Origin: Lachnospiraceae bacterium
GTDB taxonomy: Bacteria > Bacillota > Clostridia > Lachnospirales > Lachnospiraceae
Direction: 5' to 3'
Length of the DNA stretch: 64,000 nt
Assembly: GCA_022647575.1 (NCBI GenBank)
Contig: JALCKY010000003.1
Coordinates: forward strand, 311,902-375,901
The notes under the pieces are model-generated. The model ran no database searches, was not told the DNA's origin, and saw only the letters and a program-made list of their open reading frames with translations. The translations under genes and the position numbers were made by a program. Of this stretch, positions 8,250 to 17,756 are shown in pieces. Each line of letters opens with the position of its first letter. The first letter of the stretch is position 1.

Positions 8250-8897
8250 TTACTTCGACTTCCTGCTGCGGTGGTCTTTCTCCACTTCTTCCTTCCACTC
8301 AGGGCTGACGCATCCGCAGGCGCGCAGATTGGAAACGGCGGAATCCATCGCCCTGAAATTCATGCGTGTTCCGGCCGCATCGCAGGTATAGGTGACTGCC
8401 CGTTCCCGTGCAATCCCGAGTTTTGCAGCGGTCTCCACTGCGTCGATGTTGGCTCCCAGGAAAAGGAACTCCCAGCCGGCTTTCTTCTTCCGTTCAATCA
8501 TTTTCTTCACCGTCGCGGAATCGTAAACATGACTTGCATTTTCCAGACCGTCGGTCGTGATGATGAACATCGTATGCTCCGGGACATCTTCCGGTCGTGC
8601 GTATTTATGGATATTTTCAATGTGGTGCACCGCACCGCCGATGGCATCGAGCAGGGCCGTGCAGCCTCCGACGCTGTATTCCTTTTCCGTCATGGGTTGG
8701 ATGTCCTTCAGCTTCACTCGGTCATGAAGCACGCTGCTGTCATTGCTGAAGAGCACGGTGGAAACATAAGCTTCCCCGTCCGCCTTTTTCTGTTTCTCAA
8801 TCATTGCATTGAATCCGCCGACCGTATCCTCTTCCATGCCGCTCATCGATCCGCTTCGGTCCAGAATAAAAACCAGTTCCGTTAAATCCTTCTTCAT
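8250..8897 (-). CDS. von Willebrand factor A domain protein (TerY-like)
   Basis: 215 residues forming a single VWA domain. The metal-binding MIDAS motif DRSGSMSG is at residues 13-20, with the later Thr in GGCTALLDA (about 77-85) and Asp in TTDGLENAS (about 112-120). There is no signal peptide, so it is cytosolic, like tellurite-resistance TerY relatives, and probably a protein-protein interaction factor. The tail is rich in Lys and Arg. A GGAGG site precedes the start. A hairpin at 8922-8955 separates it from the macro-domain gene. Exact role unknown. Confidence 0.8.
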   Translation of the reverse strand: MKKDLTELVFILDRSGSMSGMEEDTVGGFNAMIEKQKKADGEAYVSTVLFSNDSSVLHDRVKLKDIQPMTEKEYSVGGCTALLDAIGGAVHHIENIHKYARPEDVPEHTMFIITTDGLENASHVYDSATVKKMIERKKKAGWEFLFLGANIDAVETAAKLGIARERAVTYTCDAAGTRMNFRAMDSAVSNLRACGCVSPEWKEEVEKDHRSRKSK

Positions 8898-8921
8898 CGT
8901 TTTTTCCTCCTGAAATTAGAA

Positions 8922-8955
8922 ATGCAGTTACGGGTTTCTGACCCTGTAACTGCAT
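8922..8955 (-). terminator. Hairpin terminator between macro-domain and VWA genes
   Basis: Nearly perfect inverted repeat, ATGCAGTTAC plus GGGT pairing with ACCC plus GTAACTGCAT, followed on the reverse strand by TTTCTAATTT. It probably ends the macro-domain transcript; readthrough into the VWA gene is possible. Confidence 0.5.
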
Positions 8956-9002
8956 GATAAGGTTTCTGCGATGCGGAATGGTCGCTTCAGAGGCGACATT
9001 TT

Positions 9003-10043
9003 TCAGGCTCCGAGGAGCGGCTGGTCAAAGGCAAAAAGCACTTCGTTGATGCGGAAGAGATCATAGTCTTTCTGTTCGATGAAATATTCGATGATGATGT
9101 CGGACTTACTGCTGTGCGACAGGGCATAGCCGGCCTTTTCCAGCATTTCCCTGGTCTCTTCCAGGTTCAGGGACAGGGCCAGGGCAAAGGCGACTGCCGT
9201 CTGCTTCGACGGGCGGTAATGCGGATCCGACCGGATTTTGGAAAACAGTTTGCGGTCGATGTTGGCTTTTTTGTAGCATTCCGCATCGGTCATTTTTTCT
9301 TCATCAATCTTGCGCAGCAGCATCCCGGAAAAGCTTTCATCCAGCCTGCTGATGCGCTCCTCCAGCTCATCGGCTGAGACATACTCCGCTTCCCGGATGT
9401 TCTCTTCCGGACTTTCTTCTTTCGATGCCTTCACCGCATAGGAGGCAAAGAGACGGAAGTGCTCCTCTTTCTGTCTCTGCTTCGGGCTTGTGCATCATAA
9501 AGCGTCGTATGCTGTCCGGCGTAGCGGTCATCAATATATTCCCGGACAGAGTCAAAGACTTTCGATCCGACGTCATAGGACGCGCGGTCGAAGATGACGA
9601 GATAAACCGTCATGTCCTCCTTTTCCAGGAAATGACGGATGGCATCGACCGCGACCTGCAGCGCCTCCTCCTTCGGATAGCCGTAAATGCCCGAAGAGAT
9701 CAGCGGAAAGGCAACGGTTTCACAGCCGTGTTCCTTTGCAAGTTCGAGCGATTTCCGATAGCAGGATGACAGCAGCTTCTCCTCGCCGTGCGTGCCGCCC
9801 CTCCAGATCAGGACCTACTGTATGAATCATATACCGGCACGGCAGACGGTATCCCTTCGTGATTTTAGCCTCGCCTGTCCTGCAGCCGTGCAGCTTCTCG
9901 CATTCCGCAAGAAGCTCCGGCCCGGCCGCCCGGTGGATGGCACCGTCCACGCCTCCGCCGCCGAGAAGAGATTCATTTGCCGCATTTACGACGGCATCGA
10001 CTTTCATTCGTGTAAGATCATTCCGAACAATGACAAACGGCAT
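9003..10043 (-). pseudogene. Macro-domain (ADP-ribose binding) protein, two frameshifts
   Basis: Three consecutive frames form one protein of about 346 codons. Part 1 (from 10043) has the macro-domain start [20 protein letters not shown] and the loop [19 protein letters not shown]. Near 9803-9809 the frame shifts by one base: [20 protein letters not shown] and ISSGIYGYPKEEAL continue in the next frame. Near 9480-9492 it shifts back, giving [13 protein letters not shown] and a helical C-terminal domain ([20 protein letters not shown]), an HTH-like region often fused to this macro domain. Catalytic-loop residues are otherwise intact. Macro domains remove or bind ADP-ribose. The damage is recent decay or sequence error. 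Confidence 0.75.
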
Positions 10044-10102
10044 GCTGATTTCCTCCGTTTCTTTACTGCTATCTTATCACGTCCGGACTGTCATGGTTTA
10101 TC

Positions 10103-11014
10103 TTATTGTTTTATGCCGGTCATCAGAAGCAGGGTATGGCTGTTCCAGTTCCAGATGCGGTTGTCCTCCAGGATGCATGCCAGGTAGTCATGGATCCAGT
10201 TCTGAAGGCTGAGGAGCCGGTCGAATTCCCGGTCCGTCAGATAATTCCTGGAAGCAGGGATTGCACGGAAACGCGACAGCTTGATGCTCAAGCCGCGGTA
10301 AAAGCTGTCGATGTATTCCTTCCTGAGTTCCCCGGACAGGGCCGCGTCGGAGAGCGAGAAAAAATTCCCCACGGCACGGACCCGGACATTCTGAAGAGGA
10401 GCTTTCGAAAAGAGATACGGGATCGTCGACGGTTCGGTCCATCTGCCTTCTGTCGGCAGAAGGGCCTGATACATCATCTCTGCCTTCGCCTGCAGTTCAG
10501 CCATTTCATTGACTCTTGGAAGGACAGCCTTCGGCCAGTATCCGGATGACCCGGTCTTTTCTTCAAAACTGTCACCGATCACTGCCGCGACAAGTCCGCC
10601 GCTCTTCGTGACGCGTGCCATCTCGGCAACGGCTCCCGTCACGTCGCCGACTGCCGTAAGAAAAGTAAATGATACGGTCCGGTCAAAAGTCCCCTCTTCA
10701 AACGGGAGATGAAAAGCATCTCCCTGCAGAAAAGAATAGCGGTTCCGCAGGTCCGGCGCTTTCCTGTTTTCAGCAGCCCGGATCATGCCCGTGTCAAAGT
10801 CCAGGCCCGTGAATTCGCCTTCCGATATCTGACGCCCCAGATAATAAGTAAATTCTCCGGTTCCGCATCCGACATCCAGGATTTTCATCCCGTCATGCAG
10901 GCCGAGCCATTCCCGGTACAGACTCCCCTGCTCATCCGGGAGCATTTCCATCCGGCAGGCATGCAGCACGTCTTCATTCTGAAAATAATAGGACCACAGG
11001 TCATCATCTGCCAT
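10103..11014 (-). CDS. SAM-dependent class I methyltransferase
   Basis: 303 residues. The SAM-binding motif I is MKILDVGCGTGEFTYYLG (about residues 44-61), followed by the acidic motif FTGLDFDTGM (about 74-83) and motif IV/post-motif RTVSFTFLTAVGDVTG. This is the Methyltransf_11/UbiE-like architecture for small-molecule methylation; the substrate is unknown. The C-terminal third has no recognisable domain. The gene sits alone, upstream of and on the opposite strand to the RiPP cluster, so a tailoring role there is conceivable but unsupported. Confidence 0.8.
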   Translation of the reverse strand: MADDDLWSYYFQNEDVLHACRMEMLPDEQGSLYREWLGLHDGMKILDVGCGTGEFTYYLGRQISEGEFTGLDFDTGMIRAAENRKAPDLRNRYSFLQGDAFHLPFEEGTFDRTVSFTFLTAVGDVTGAVAEMARVTKSGGLVAAVIGDSFEEKTGSSGYWPKAVLPRVNEMAELQAKAEMMYQALLPTEGRWTEPSTIPYLFSKAPLQNVRVRAVGNFFSLSDAALSGELRKEYIDSFYRGLSIKLSRFRAIPASRNYLTDREFDRLLSLQNWIHDYLACILEDNRIWNWNSHTLLLMTGIKQ

Positions 11015-11084
11015 TTCGCATTCGCCGGACAGACATCTCCGGCATCCTCCTTCTACCAGTATACCTGAATGGAAAAAATAGTGC

Positions 11085-11120
11085 TTGCTTATTTAAATAA
11101 CTGTTTAAAAAAGTTATAAT
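11085..11120 (+). promoter_or_regulatory. Promoter and AT-rich dyad of the RiPP export operon
   Basis: A perfect TATAAT lies at 11115-11120. Just upstream, ATTTAAA and TTTAAA (11091-11097 and 11104-11109) form a dyad with 6-base spacing. The same dyad geometry recurs at 17464-17483 in front of the precursor gene, suggesting a shared regulator. Confidence 0.45.
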
Positions 11121-11154
11121 AAAAACATCCATTTCAAATCATGAGGGGAACACC

Positions 11155-11640
11155 ATGGCCAACAGCCCTTTCCGAAAAAAAAGTCTTGAAAAACTGAATG
11201 ATCCGGAGCAGCTGAATGATTATATCAGGGTAACCAATCCGGCTGTCTGGATGGTCCTTGCGCTGATCGGGCTTCTTCTTGCCCTGTTCATCCTCTGGGC
11301 CATTTACGGCGAAATCGATATTGAGGAAAAAACGGTCGTCGTCGCAAAGAACGGAGAATCCTGCGTCTACGTTTCCTCCGAATATGCCGGTCAGCTGCAT
11401 GCCGGCCTTCTGGTTGACGGTTTCACGACAGCGGTGAAGATTGTTTCCGTTCCCGCCGAACCGGTCCAGATCACAGCTTCCTTTAATGCAAATGCAAAGT
11501 CCATCGCGAACATGGAGAACGGGGATTATTATTACGCCTGCCCGATTGACTATGCCCTTGACAGTGACGGAATCTATCCCGTCACCGTTTATTTTGACCA
11601 GCTTTCGCCGATCTCGTATCTTTTCAGCAGGGGGGCCTGA
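11155..11640 (+). CDS. Short HlyD-like secretion protein of an NHLM-type system
   Basis: 161 residues. One N-terminal membrane helix (about 31-52, VWMVLALIGLLLALFILWAI) follows a cytosolic stretch that starts MANSPFRKKSLEKLNDPEQL, typical of NHLM bacteriocin-system membrane fusion proteins. The rest is a small extracytoplasmic beta-rich domain; no long coiled coil or lipoyl hairpin is visible, so it is a minimal form. It probably bridges the ABC exporters to the cell exterior. First gene of the cluster, with GAGGGGA before the ATG and a TATAAT promoter; 2 bases separate its stop from the next gene. Confidence 0.75.
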   Translation: MANSPFRKKSLEKLNDPEQLNDYIRVTNPAVWMVLALIGLLLALFILWAIYGEIDIEEKTVVVAKNGESCVYVSSEYAGQLHAGLLVDGFTTAVKIVSVPAEPVQITASFNANAKSIANMENGDYYYACPIDYALDSDGIYPVTVYFDQLSPISYLFSRGA

Positions 11641-11642
11641 CC

Positions 11643-13814
11643 ATGGCCGCCAAACACAGGGAACCGCTGCGGCACGGAATTGCCCATGTGCCGGTCGTGA
11701 TGCAGATGGAAGCACTGGAATGCGGTGCAGCCTCCCTCGGCATGATTCTTGCCTACTACGGACGGTGGGTGCCTCTGACGCAGCTGAGAAAAGACCTCGG
11801 TGTTTCCAGGAACGGCGCCAACGCCATGAATATCCTGGATGCCGCGAAGCTCTACGGGCTGAATTCAAAAGGCTACCGCTACGGGATTGAAAGCCTTCGG
11901 AAGAAAGGCACATTTCCGTGCATCATTCACTGGAACTTCTGCCACTTTCTCGTCCTGGACGGCTTCCGCGGAAATAAAGCCTATCTGAATGATCCGGCAG
12001 GCGGCTCGTATGCCGTTTCCATGGAGCAGTTTGATGAAGGCTATACCGGCATCTGTCTTTTCTTTGAACCCGGCGAAAAATTCCAGCCGGGCGGAAGGCA
12101 GACTTCCATCCTGGCTTTTGCAAAAGAACGCCTGAAGGGTTCGAAGACGGCCATCCTGTTTACGGTCTGCACGACGGTGCTTCTGTCCCTGCTGGGCATT
12201 TTCAGCCCGGTTTTCTCGCTTGTCTTTGTCGACAGCATTCTGGGAAGCGGCTATCAGCAGTGGCTGACGCCTCTCCTTCTGCTGCTTGCCGGCTTTGCCG
12301 TGTGTACCCTGACCGTCAGCCTGATTAAAACGATTTATTCCTATAAGATCAACGCGAAGTTCTCCGTCCTGGCAAATGCGAAATTCGAATGGCATCTCCT
12401 GCGGCTGCCCGTCGAATTCTTTTCGCAGCGGATGAGCGGCGATATCGAAACCACGCAGGAGAGCAATGAAAGCATTTCCAATACATTCATCCAGACCTTC
12501 GCGCCGCTGATCCTGAATCTGGCGCTGATGCTTCTGTATTTATTTGCCATGATCAATTACAGTCCGCTGATTGCCCTGATCGCCGTGGCGGCCGTCACCA
12601 TCAACCTGCTGGTTTCGCTTCAGCTGTCCAAAAAGAAAATCAATGTCACCAGGGTGCAGACGAATGCAAATGGCAAACTGAACGGAACGACCATCGCCGG
12701 CATCGAAATGGTGGAAACCATCAAGGCAAGCGGAGCCGAAAACGGCTTCTTTGAAAAATGGGCCGGCTATCAGGCCAAGGTCATTTCCCAGCAGCAGCAG
12801 TTCATCCGCCTGGAGAACGGCCTCGGGCTCGTACCGGAACTGGTCACCTCCCTGACCGGCAGCATTGTCCTGGCCGTCGGCGTCTACCTGTCTCTGCAGG
12901 GGAAATTCTCCCTCGGCATGATTGTCGCCTTCCAGGGATTCCTGATGGGCTTCATGACGCCTGCCTCCTCGATTATCAATGCGACAAAAACGGTCCAGGA
13001 AATGAGAACGAATATGGAGCGCGTCCAGGATATCATGGAATATCCTCCGGACGTCATCCCCGAGAAACTGGACAGCGGCGTCGTTTACGAAAAGCTGAGG
13101 GGCGACATCGAACTGAAAAATGTCACCTTCGGATATTCCCGGCTGGATCCGCCGCTGATCGAGAACCTCAGCCTGCACATCCTGCCAGGTCAGAAAATCG
13201 CCTTTGTCGGCGCTTCCGGCTGCGGCAAGTCCACCCTGACAAAGCTGATTTCCGGCTTATACCAGCCATGGAGCGGAGAAGTCCTGCTGGACGGGAAACC
13301 CCTGCAGGAGATCAGCCGGAGCGTCCTGACCGGATCAGTTGCCGTCGTCGAGCAGGACATCATGCTGTTCGAAGACTCCATCGCCGACAACATCCGGATG
13401 TGGGACAAAACCATCGAAAATTTTGACGTGATCCTGGCCGCCCGCGATGCCGATATCCATGAAGATATCATGCGCCGCACCGGCGGCTATGAATACCGCC
13501 TCTCCGAAGGAGGACGCAATTTCTCCGGCGGGCAGAGGCAGCGCCTGGAAATTGCCCGCGTGCTTGCACAGGATCCGACTATCATCATCATGGACGAGGC
13601 GACATCGGCACTGGATGCCAAAACGGAATACGATGTCGTCCGGAAGATTCAGGACAGGGGCATTACCGAAATCGTTATTGCACACCGTCTTTCCACGATC
13701 CGGGACTGCGATATCATTTACATGATGGACCGCGGCGTGATCACGGAACAGGGAACCCATGAGGAACTTTTTGCAAAAGGCGGTCTGTATACGCAGCTGA
13801 TATCCAGCGAATAA
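11643..13814 (+). CDS. Peptidase-containing ABC exporter (C39, NHLM ABC1 type)
   Basis: 723 residues in three domains. The N-terminal C39 cysteine peptidase (1-135) has catalytic Cys27 (ALECGAASLG), His101 (NFCHFLVLDG) and Asp117 (YLNDPAGG); this class cuts leaders after Gly-Gly. The membrane domain (about 150-445) has six predicted helices. The ATPase domain carries Walker A GASGCGKST (about 522-530), signature SGGQRQRLEIARVL and Walker B IIIMDEATSALD. It would remove the leader of the precursors at 17515 and 19906, both ending in SGGK(K)C, and export the product. Cotranscribed with its neighbours. Confidence 0.92.
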   Translation: MAAKHREPLRHGIAHVPVVMQMEALECGAASLGMILAYYGRWVPLTQLRKDLGVSRNGANAMNILDAAKLYGLNSKGYRYGIESLRKKGTFPCIIHWNFCHFLVLDGFRGNKAYLNDPAGGSYAVSMEQFDEGYTGICLFFEPGEKFQPGGRQTSILAFAKERLKGSKTAILFTVCTTVLLSLLGIFSPVFSLVFVDSILGSGYQQWLTPLLLLLAGFAVCTLTVSLIKTIYSYKINAKFSVLANAKFEWHLLRLPVEFFSQRMSGDIETTQESNESISNTFIQTFAPLILNLALMLLYLFAMINYSPLIALIAVAAVTINLLVSLQLSKKKINVTRVQTNANGKLNGTTIAGIEMVETIKASGAENGFFEKWAGYQAKVISQQQQFIRLENGLGLVPELVTSLTGSIVLAVGVYLSLQGKFSLGMIVAFQGFLMGFMTPASSIINATKTVQEMRTNMERVQDIMEYPPDVIPEKLDSGVVYEKLRGDIELKNVTFGYSRLDPPLIENLSLHILPGQKIAFVGASGCGKSTLTKLISGLYQPWSGEVLLDGKPLQEISRSVLTGSVAVVEQDIMLFEDSIADNIRMWDKTIENFDVILAARDADIHEDIMRRTGGYEYRLSEGGRNFSGGQRQRLEIARVLAQDPTIIIMDEATSALDAKTEYDVVRKIQDRGITEIVIAHRLSTIRDCDIIYMMDRGVITEQGTHEELFAKGGLYTQLISSE

Positions 13815-13828
13815 GGAGTCACGCGCAG

Positions 13829-16012
13829 ATGGGTTATTTTGATGAACAGATCAGACAGAAGGAAGAAAATGACGACCGGCGTTTTGAAGACGCTTTTATC
13901 GGTCTTGCTTCCGCTGTCATGGGCAGTCAGATTGCCGTCTCCGGGGATAACCGGGACTTCCAGATCCGGAATGCCTTTGACGACATTCTGCAGTATTATC
14001 ATGTCGAAAAATTCAAGCTCCCGGATAATCTGGATTCTTTCGACCATCAGCTGGATTCTTTCATCAGCCTGTCCGGACTGATGAAACGGACCGTGAAGCT
14101 GACAGACCGGTGGTACCGCAATGCCATCGGACCTTTTCTTGCTTTTTTCCGTGACTCGGACGGCGTGGTGACCCTGATGCCGGACCGGAACGGCTACAGC
14201 TACCGCGATTATGCAACCGGAAACCGGATCAAGATCACGAAGGAAAATGCAGGACAGTTCCGGACAGAGGCCTACTGTTTCTATAAGCCTTTTCCTTCCG
14301 TGAAAATGACAAAGAAAGACCTGCTGCGCTACATGGTTCAGATACTCACAAAAAACGACATCCGGAAAATCGTGCTGGTGCTGATTCTGATGGCTGTGGG
14401 CGGATTCGGCGGTCTGCTGGTCAATGAAGCTCTTGTCTACCAGACCCTGAGCAAGGCCAACCCCTACCTTTCGTATGTCTATATCATCGGCTCGCTGCTG
14501 ATCTGCGTCGTTTCCGTCATCCTTTTAAAATCGATTGCCCAGGCCCTGATCTCAAAAATCAAGACGCGGGTCGGGTCTGCTGTCCAGGCAGCTATCATGA
14601 TGAGGATTATTTCCCTGCCGACGGATTTCTTCCGCAGCTGCAGTTCCGGCGAGCTGGCGGGAAAGATTCACAGCGTCAGCAGTTTCTGTGATTCCGCCGC
14701 AGATACTTTTATCTTTGCTCTCCCGATGTTTTTCCTGACGCTTCTTTACGACGCCTATCTGCTTTCCGTCAAAAGCAGCATCGGCTGGCTGGTTCTTCTG
14801 GAAATGGCCGTCCTGCTTTCCCTGACTGCCATTGTCTATTTTTTCAATAAGAAATACATTGTCCGTAAAATTCAGGCTTCCTCGGTTTCAAGCGGCATGA
14901 ATCTCGGCATGATCAACGGCATCCAGAAAATCAAGCTGACAGGAGCGGAAAAACGGGCCTTTTCAAAATGGTCCGACACTTACCGGGAAAATGCGGAAAT
15001 TGCCTATAATCCTCCGCTGATCGTAAAGATTTCGGAAATCATTCCCGTCATCATTCCGCTGTTTTTCATTGTCCTTTATTATTATGTTTTTGCTGCGGAG
15101 TATACCTATGTCGGAAATTTCTATACCTATGAACTGGTCTATGATGCCGTCACTGCTGCGTTCATCGTGCTCTTCCGTCAGCTGATGAACTTCGCGGAAA
15201 GTTCTGCGGCCTATGAAACCATCAAGCCGGTATTCGAAACGGTGCCGGAAACTTCCGGGAAAAAACGGAACATTACGAAACTGAAAGGAAAAATTGAAAT
15301 CAGCCACGTTTCCTTCCGGTACAGCAAAGACATGCCCTATCTGTATGAGGATCTGAATCTTCAGATTAAACGCGGACAGTACGTTGCCATCGTCGGAAAA
15401 TCCGGATGCGGAAAATCCTCCCTGGTCCGGCTGCTGCTGGGATTCGAAAAACCGGAAAAAGGAGCCATTTACTACGACGGCGAAGATCTTTCGGAAATCA
15501 GCCTGCCTTCTCTCCGGCGGAGGATCGGCACCGTCATGCAGAATGCAAAACTGTTTACAGGAGACATCTACTACAACATCATCATTTCCGCACCATGGCT
15601 TAAAATGCAGGATGCCTGGGACGCGGCTGAAACCGCAGGCATTGCCGACGACATCCGGAAACTGCCCATGGGAATGCAGACACTGATGACCGAGGATCAG
15701 AGCGGACTGTCCGGCGGACAGAGGCAGCGGCTTGTCATTGCCCGTGCCATTGCGCAGAAGCCGAATATCCTGATCATGGATGAGGCGACTTCCGCACTGG
15801 ACAACGTCACGCAGAAAAAGATCGCGGATGCGCTGAGCGCTCTGCACTGCACCCGGATTGTCATCGCGCACCGGCTCTCGACCGTCAGAAACTGCGACCG
15901 CATCCTGGTACTGGATCAGGGAAAAATCGCGGAAGACGGGACCTATGAAGAACTGATTGAAAATAAGGGAATTTTTGCCGATCTGGTATCCAGACAGCAG
16001 ATAGGATTCTGA
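13829..16012 (+). CDS. Second ABC exporter of the RiPP cluster (NHLM ABC2 type, no peptidase)
   Basis: 727 residues. The N-terminal about 170 residues are a soluble domain without the Cys/His/Asp triad, corresponding to the degenerate N-terminal region of NHLM ABC2 proteins. Membrane helices occupy about 185-450 (LVLILMAVGGFGGLLVNEAL is one). The ATPase has Walker A GKSGCGKSS (about 522-530), signature SGGQRQRLVIARAI and Walker B ILIMDEATSALD. It probably forms a heterodimer with the peptidase-bearing exporter. It follows 14 bases after that gene with AAGGAG as ribosome binding site; its stop is one base before the ATG of the maturase. Confidence 0.9.
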   Translation: MGYFDEQIRQKEENDDRRFEDAFIGLASAVMGSQIAVSGDNRDFQIRNAFDDILQYYHVEKFKLPDNLDSFDHQLDSFISLSGLMKRTVKLTDRWYRNAIGPFLAFFRDSDGVVTLMPDRNGYSYRDYATGNRIKITKENAGQFRTEAYCFYKPFPSVKMTKKDLLRYMVQILTKNDIRKIVLVLILMAVGGFGGLLVNEALVYQTLSKANPYLSYVYIIGSLLICVVSVILLKSIAQALISKIKTRVGSAVQAAIMMRIISLPTDFFRSCSSGELAGKIHSVSSFCDSAADTFIFALPMFFLTLLYDAYLLSVKSSIGWLVLLEMAVLLSLTAIVYFFNKKYIVRKIQASSVSSGMNLGMINGIQKIKLTGAEKRAFSKWSDTYRENAEIAYNPPLIVKISEIIPVIIPLFFIVLYYYVFAAEYTYVGNFYTYELVYDAVTAAFIVLFRQLMNFAESSAAYETIKPVFETVPETSGKKRNITKLKGKIEISHVSFRYSKDMPYLYEDLNLQIKRGQYVAIVGKSGCGKSSLVRLLLGFEKPEKGAIYYDGEDLSEISLPSLRRRIGTVMQNAKLFTGDIYYNIIISAPWLKMQDAWDAAETAGIADDIRKLPMGMQTLMTEDQSGLSGGQRQRLVIARAIAQKPNILIMDEATSALDNVTQKKIADALSALHCTRIVIAHRLSTVRNCDRILVLDQGKIAEDGTYEELIENKGIFADLVSRQQIGF

Positions 16013-16013
16013 A

Positions 16014-17442
16014 ATGAAATACATTCTCTCAGATACGATTGCGCTTCGTTCCTGGCAGGGGATACCTCATGCCTACTATGAAAAAAACCAGAAGTTCGCC
16101 AAAGGCCTGACCCGCGACGAATTCCTGATGCTGCTTCGCTGCAACGGAAAAATCGAGCTGGAGGAAGATGAAGTCCTGCGCTCCCTTCTGGAAAAGAAAC
16201 TCTGCCGGCCGGCAGAGGACGGCGATGCACTGACCTCCTGGCAGAGGCTGAAGCTCTGCAGCAATCCTTATTTCCCGCGAATGTTCTGGTCGGTCACGGA
16301 CCGCTGCGGCTCGAACTGCCGGTACTGCTACAATGCTGCCGGAGCAGAATCACCGGTAAATGAATTCTCATGGGAAGAGTGCCGGAAACTGATTCAGGAG
16401 GCGGCAGAATGCGGTGTCCAGACCGTCAAGCTCTCCGGCGGCGAACCGTTCCTGCATCCGCATTTTACGGAGATCCTGCGGGAGATCCGGGCAGCCGGCA
16501 TGCAGGTTGACCGGATCTACACCTCCGGCGAAAACCTGACGCAGGAAATTCTTGATGAAATAAAAAACACGGAACAGCCTCCTGTCATAAAACTTTCCTT
16601 TGACGGACTGGGCTGTCAGGATCGCTGTCACGGCAGAGAAGGCGCGGAAAAAGAAGCGCTTGAAGCTATCCGGCTGTGCATGCAGAACGGAATCCGGGTG
16701 CAGGCTGTCATGAATCTGAACAGGACCAACCGGGATGCCCTGCTTCCCACGGCACTGTTTCTTCAGGAACCGGCATTGACACTCTCCAGATCACCCGCAC
16801 GACCGAATCCCCCCGCTGGAAGATGTGTGCGCTGAACGATTCCCTGGAGCCGGAAGAATACTATGACTGCCTGCTGAGATTTACCTCTGACTATCTGAAA
16901 AGCGGGGCAAAGATGCCGGTGGAAATCTGGAAATTCCTGAATCTGGATCCTGAGAAAATCAAAGAAGACCTGAAAAATAAAAGAAAAACAGCTGACGGAA
17001 ATACAGAACGCAGGGAAACGGACAGCCGGGCTGCGGATGACGGAGAAACCGGTTCAAAATACTTCGAAAGGAATTTTGTCTGTGCGGATAACCGGAATAT
17101 GATTTCCGTTTCTGCCGACGGCGAACTCTATCCCTGCATCACTATGACGGGACTGTTCCACGAAAAAGGCATTTCCTTCGGAAATGTCAAAAAGAACGGT
17201 CTGCAGACATATCTGCAGAGCGGGCCTTATCTGACGGAAGTATGCCGGACCCTCGGCGATTTCAAAAAGAGAATCCGGAATGCGGATCCTGCGGGTATTT
17301 CCCTTCCTGCGGCGGCGGATGCCCCGCAATTGCACTTGCACAGACCGGCAGCCTCCGGAACCGAAGTCTGGTCCAGTGCGTCTTTTATAAAAATCAAATC
17401 CCGGAAAGAATAAAAAAGATAATTGAAGAAATGAATTTGTAA
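16014..17442 (+). pseudogene. Radical SAM/SPASM peptide maturase, two single-base frameshifts
   Basis: Three successive frames give one enzyme of about 476 residues. Part 1 has an N-terminal RRE-like wing (about 1-85) and the [4Fe-4S] motif CGSNCRYC (Cys98, 102, 105), then KLSGGEPFLH and IKLSFDG. Near 16770-16773 one base is missing; the next frame continues GIDTLQITRTTESPRWKMC. Near 17264-17268 (an A5 run) another base is missing; the last frame has the SPASM cysteines ENPECGSCGYFPSCGGGCP. All catalytic motifs survive, so this is very recent decay, phase variation or sequence error. It would install a radical-based cross-link or epimerisation in the Nif11-type precursor next door. Confidence 0.8.
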
Positions 17443-17483
17443 ATACACATCAGAGATGATAAAATTTAAATGTCCGTTTAAAT
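17437..17483 (+). promoter_or_regulatory. Promoter and AT-rich dyad of the precursor gene
   Basis: TTGTAA (17437-17442), 17-base spacer, TAAAAT (17460-17465): a separate promoter for the precursor, as is common for RiPP substrates needed in excess. It overlaps ATTTAAA-N6-TTTAAAT (17464-17483), matching the dyad at 11091-11109. Confidence 0.5.
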
Positions 17484-17514
17484 CATGATGTAAAATCAGA
17501 ATGGAGGGTTCATA

Positions 17515-17733
17515 ATGGAACAAAATGAATTGATTGAAAAACTCACGAATAATACAGAATTTGTAAAAAAAGCTGCCTCCTGCAAAGACGCAGCTTCTCT
17601 GGCAGCACTTGCCAAGGAGAGCGGAGTCGAAATTCCCGGGGATCTGGCAGAAAAAATTCTCGGAATGCTCAATCCTGATGACGGCGAACTGAATATTGAT
17701 GAATTAAAATCAGTTTCCGGAGGCAAATGCTGA
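17515..17733 (+). CDS. Nif11-type RiPP precursor peptide with Gly-Gly-Lys-Cys end
   Basis: 72 residues with a GGAGGG site. The Nif11-like leader (ELIEKLTNNTEFVKKAAS, then SLAALAKESGVEIPGDLAE) ends in the processing motif LKSVSGG, leaving only Lys-Cys as core. The tail of the peptide at 19906 is parallel (LRAVSGGKKC), so the end is not an accidental truncation; the stop codon TGA is at 17731-17733. Expected partners are the adjacent radical SAM/SPASM enzyme and the C39 exporter, which cuts after Gly-Gly. The product may be a modified dipeptide, or the peptide may act as a scaffold onto whose C-terminal Cys something is built. One internal Cys lies in the leader (ASCKDA). Confidence 0.85.
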   Translation: MEQNELIEKLTNNTEFVKKAASCKDAASLAALAKESGVEIPGDLAEKILGMLNPDDGELNIDELKSVSGGKC

Positions 17734-17756
17734 TCCGGTTCTCAGAATTCTGCAAG

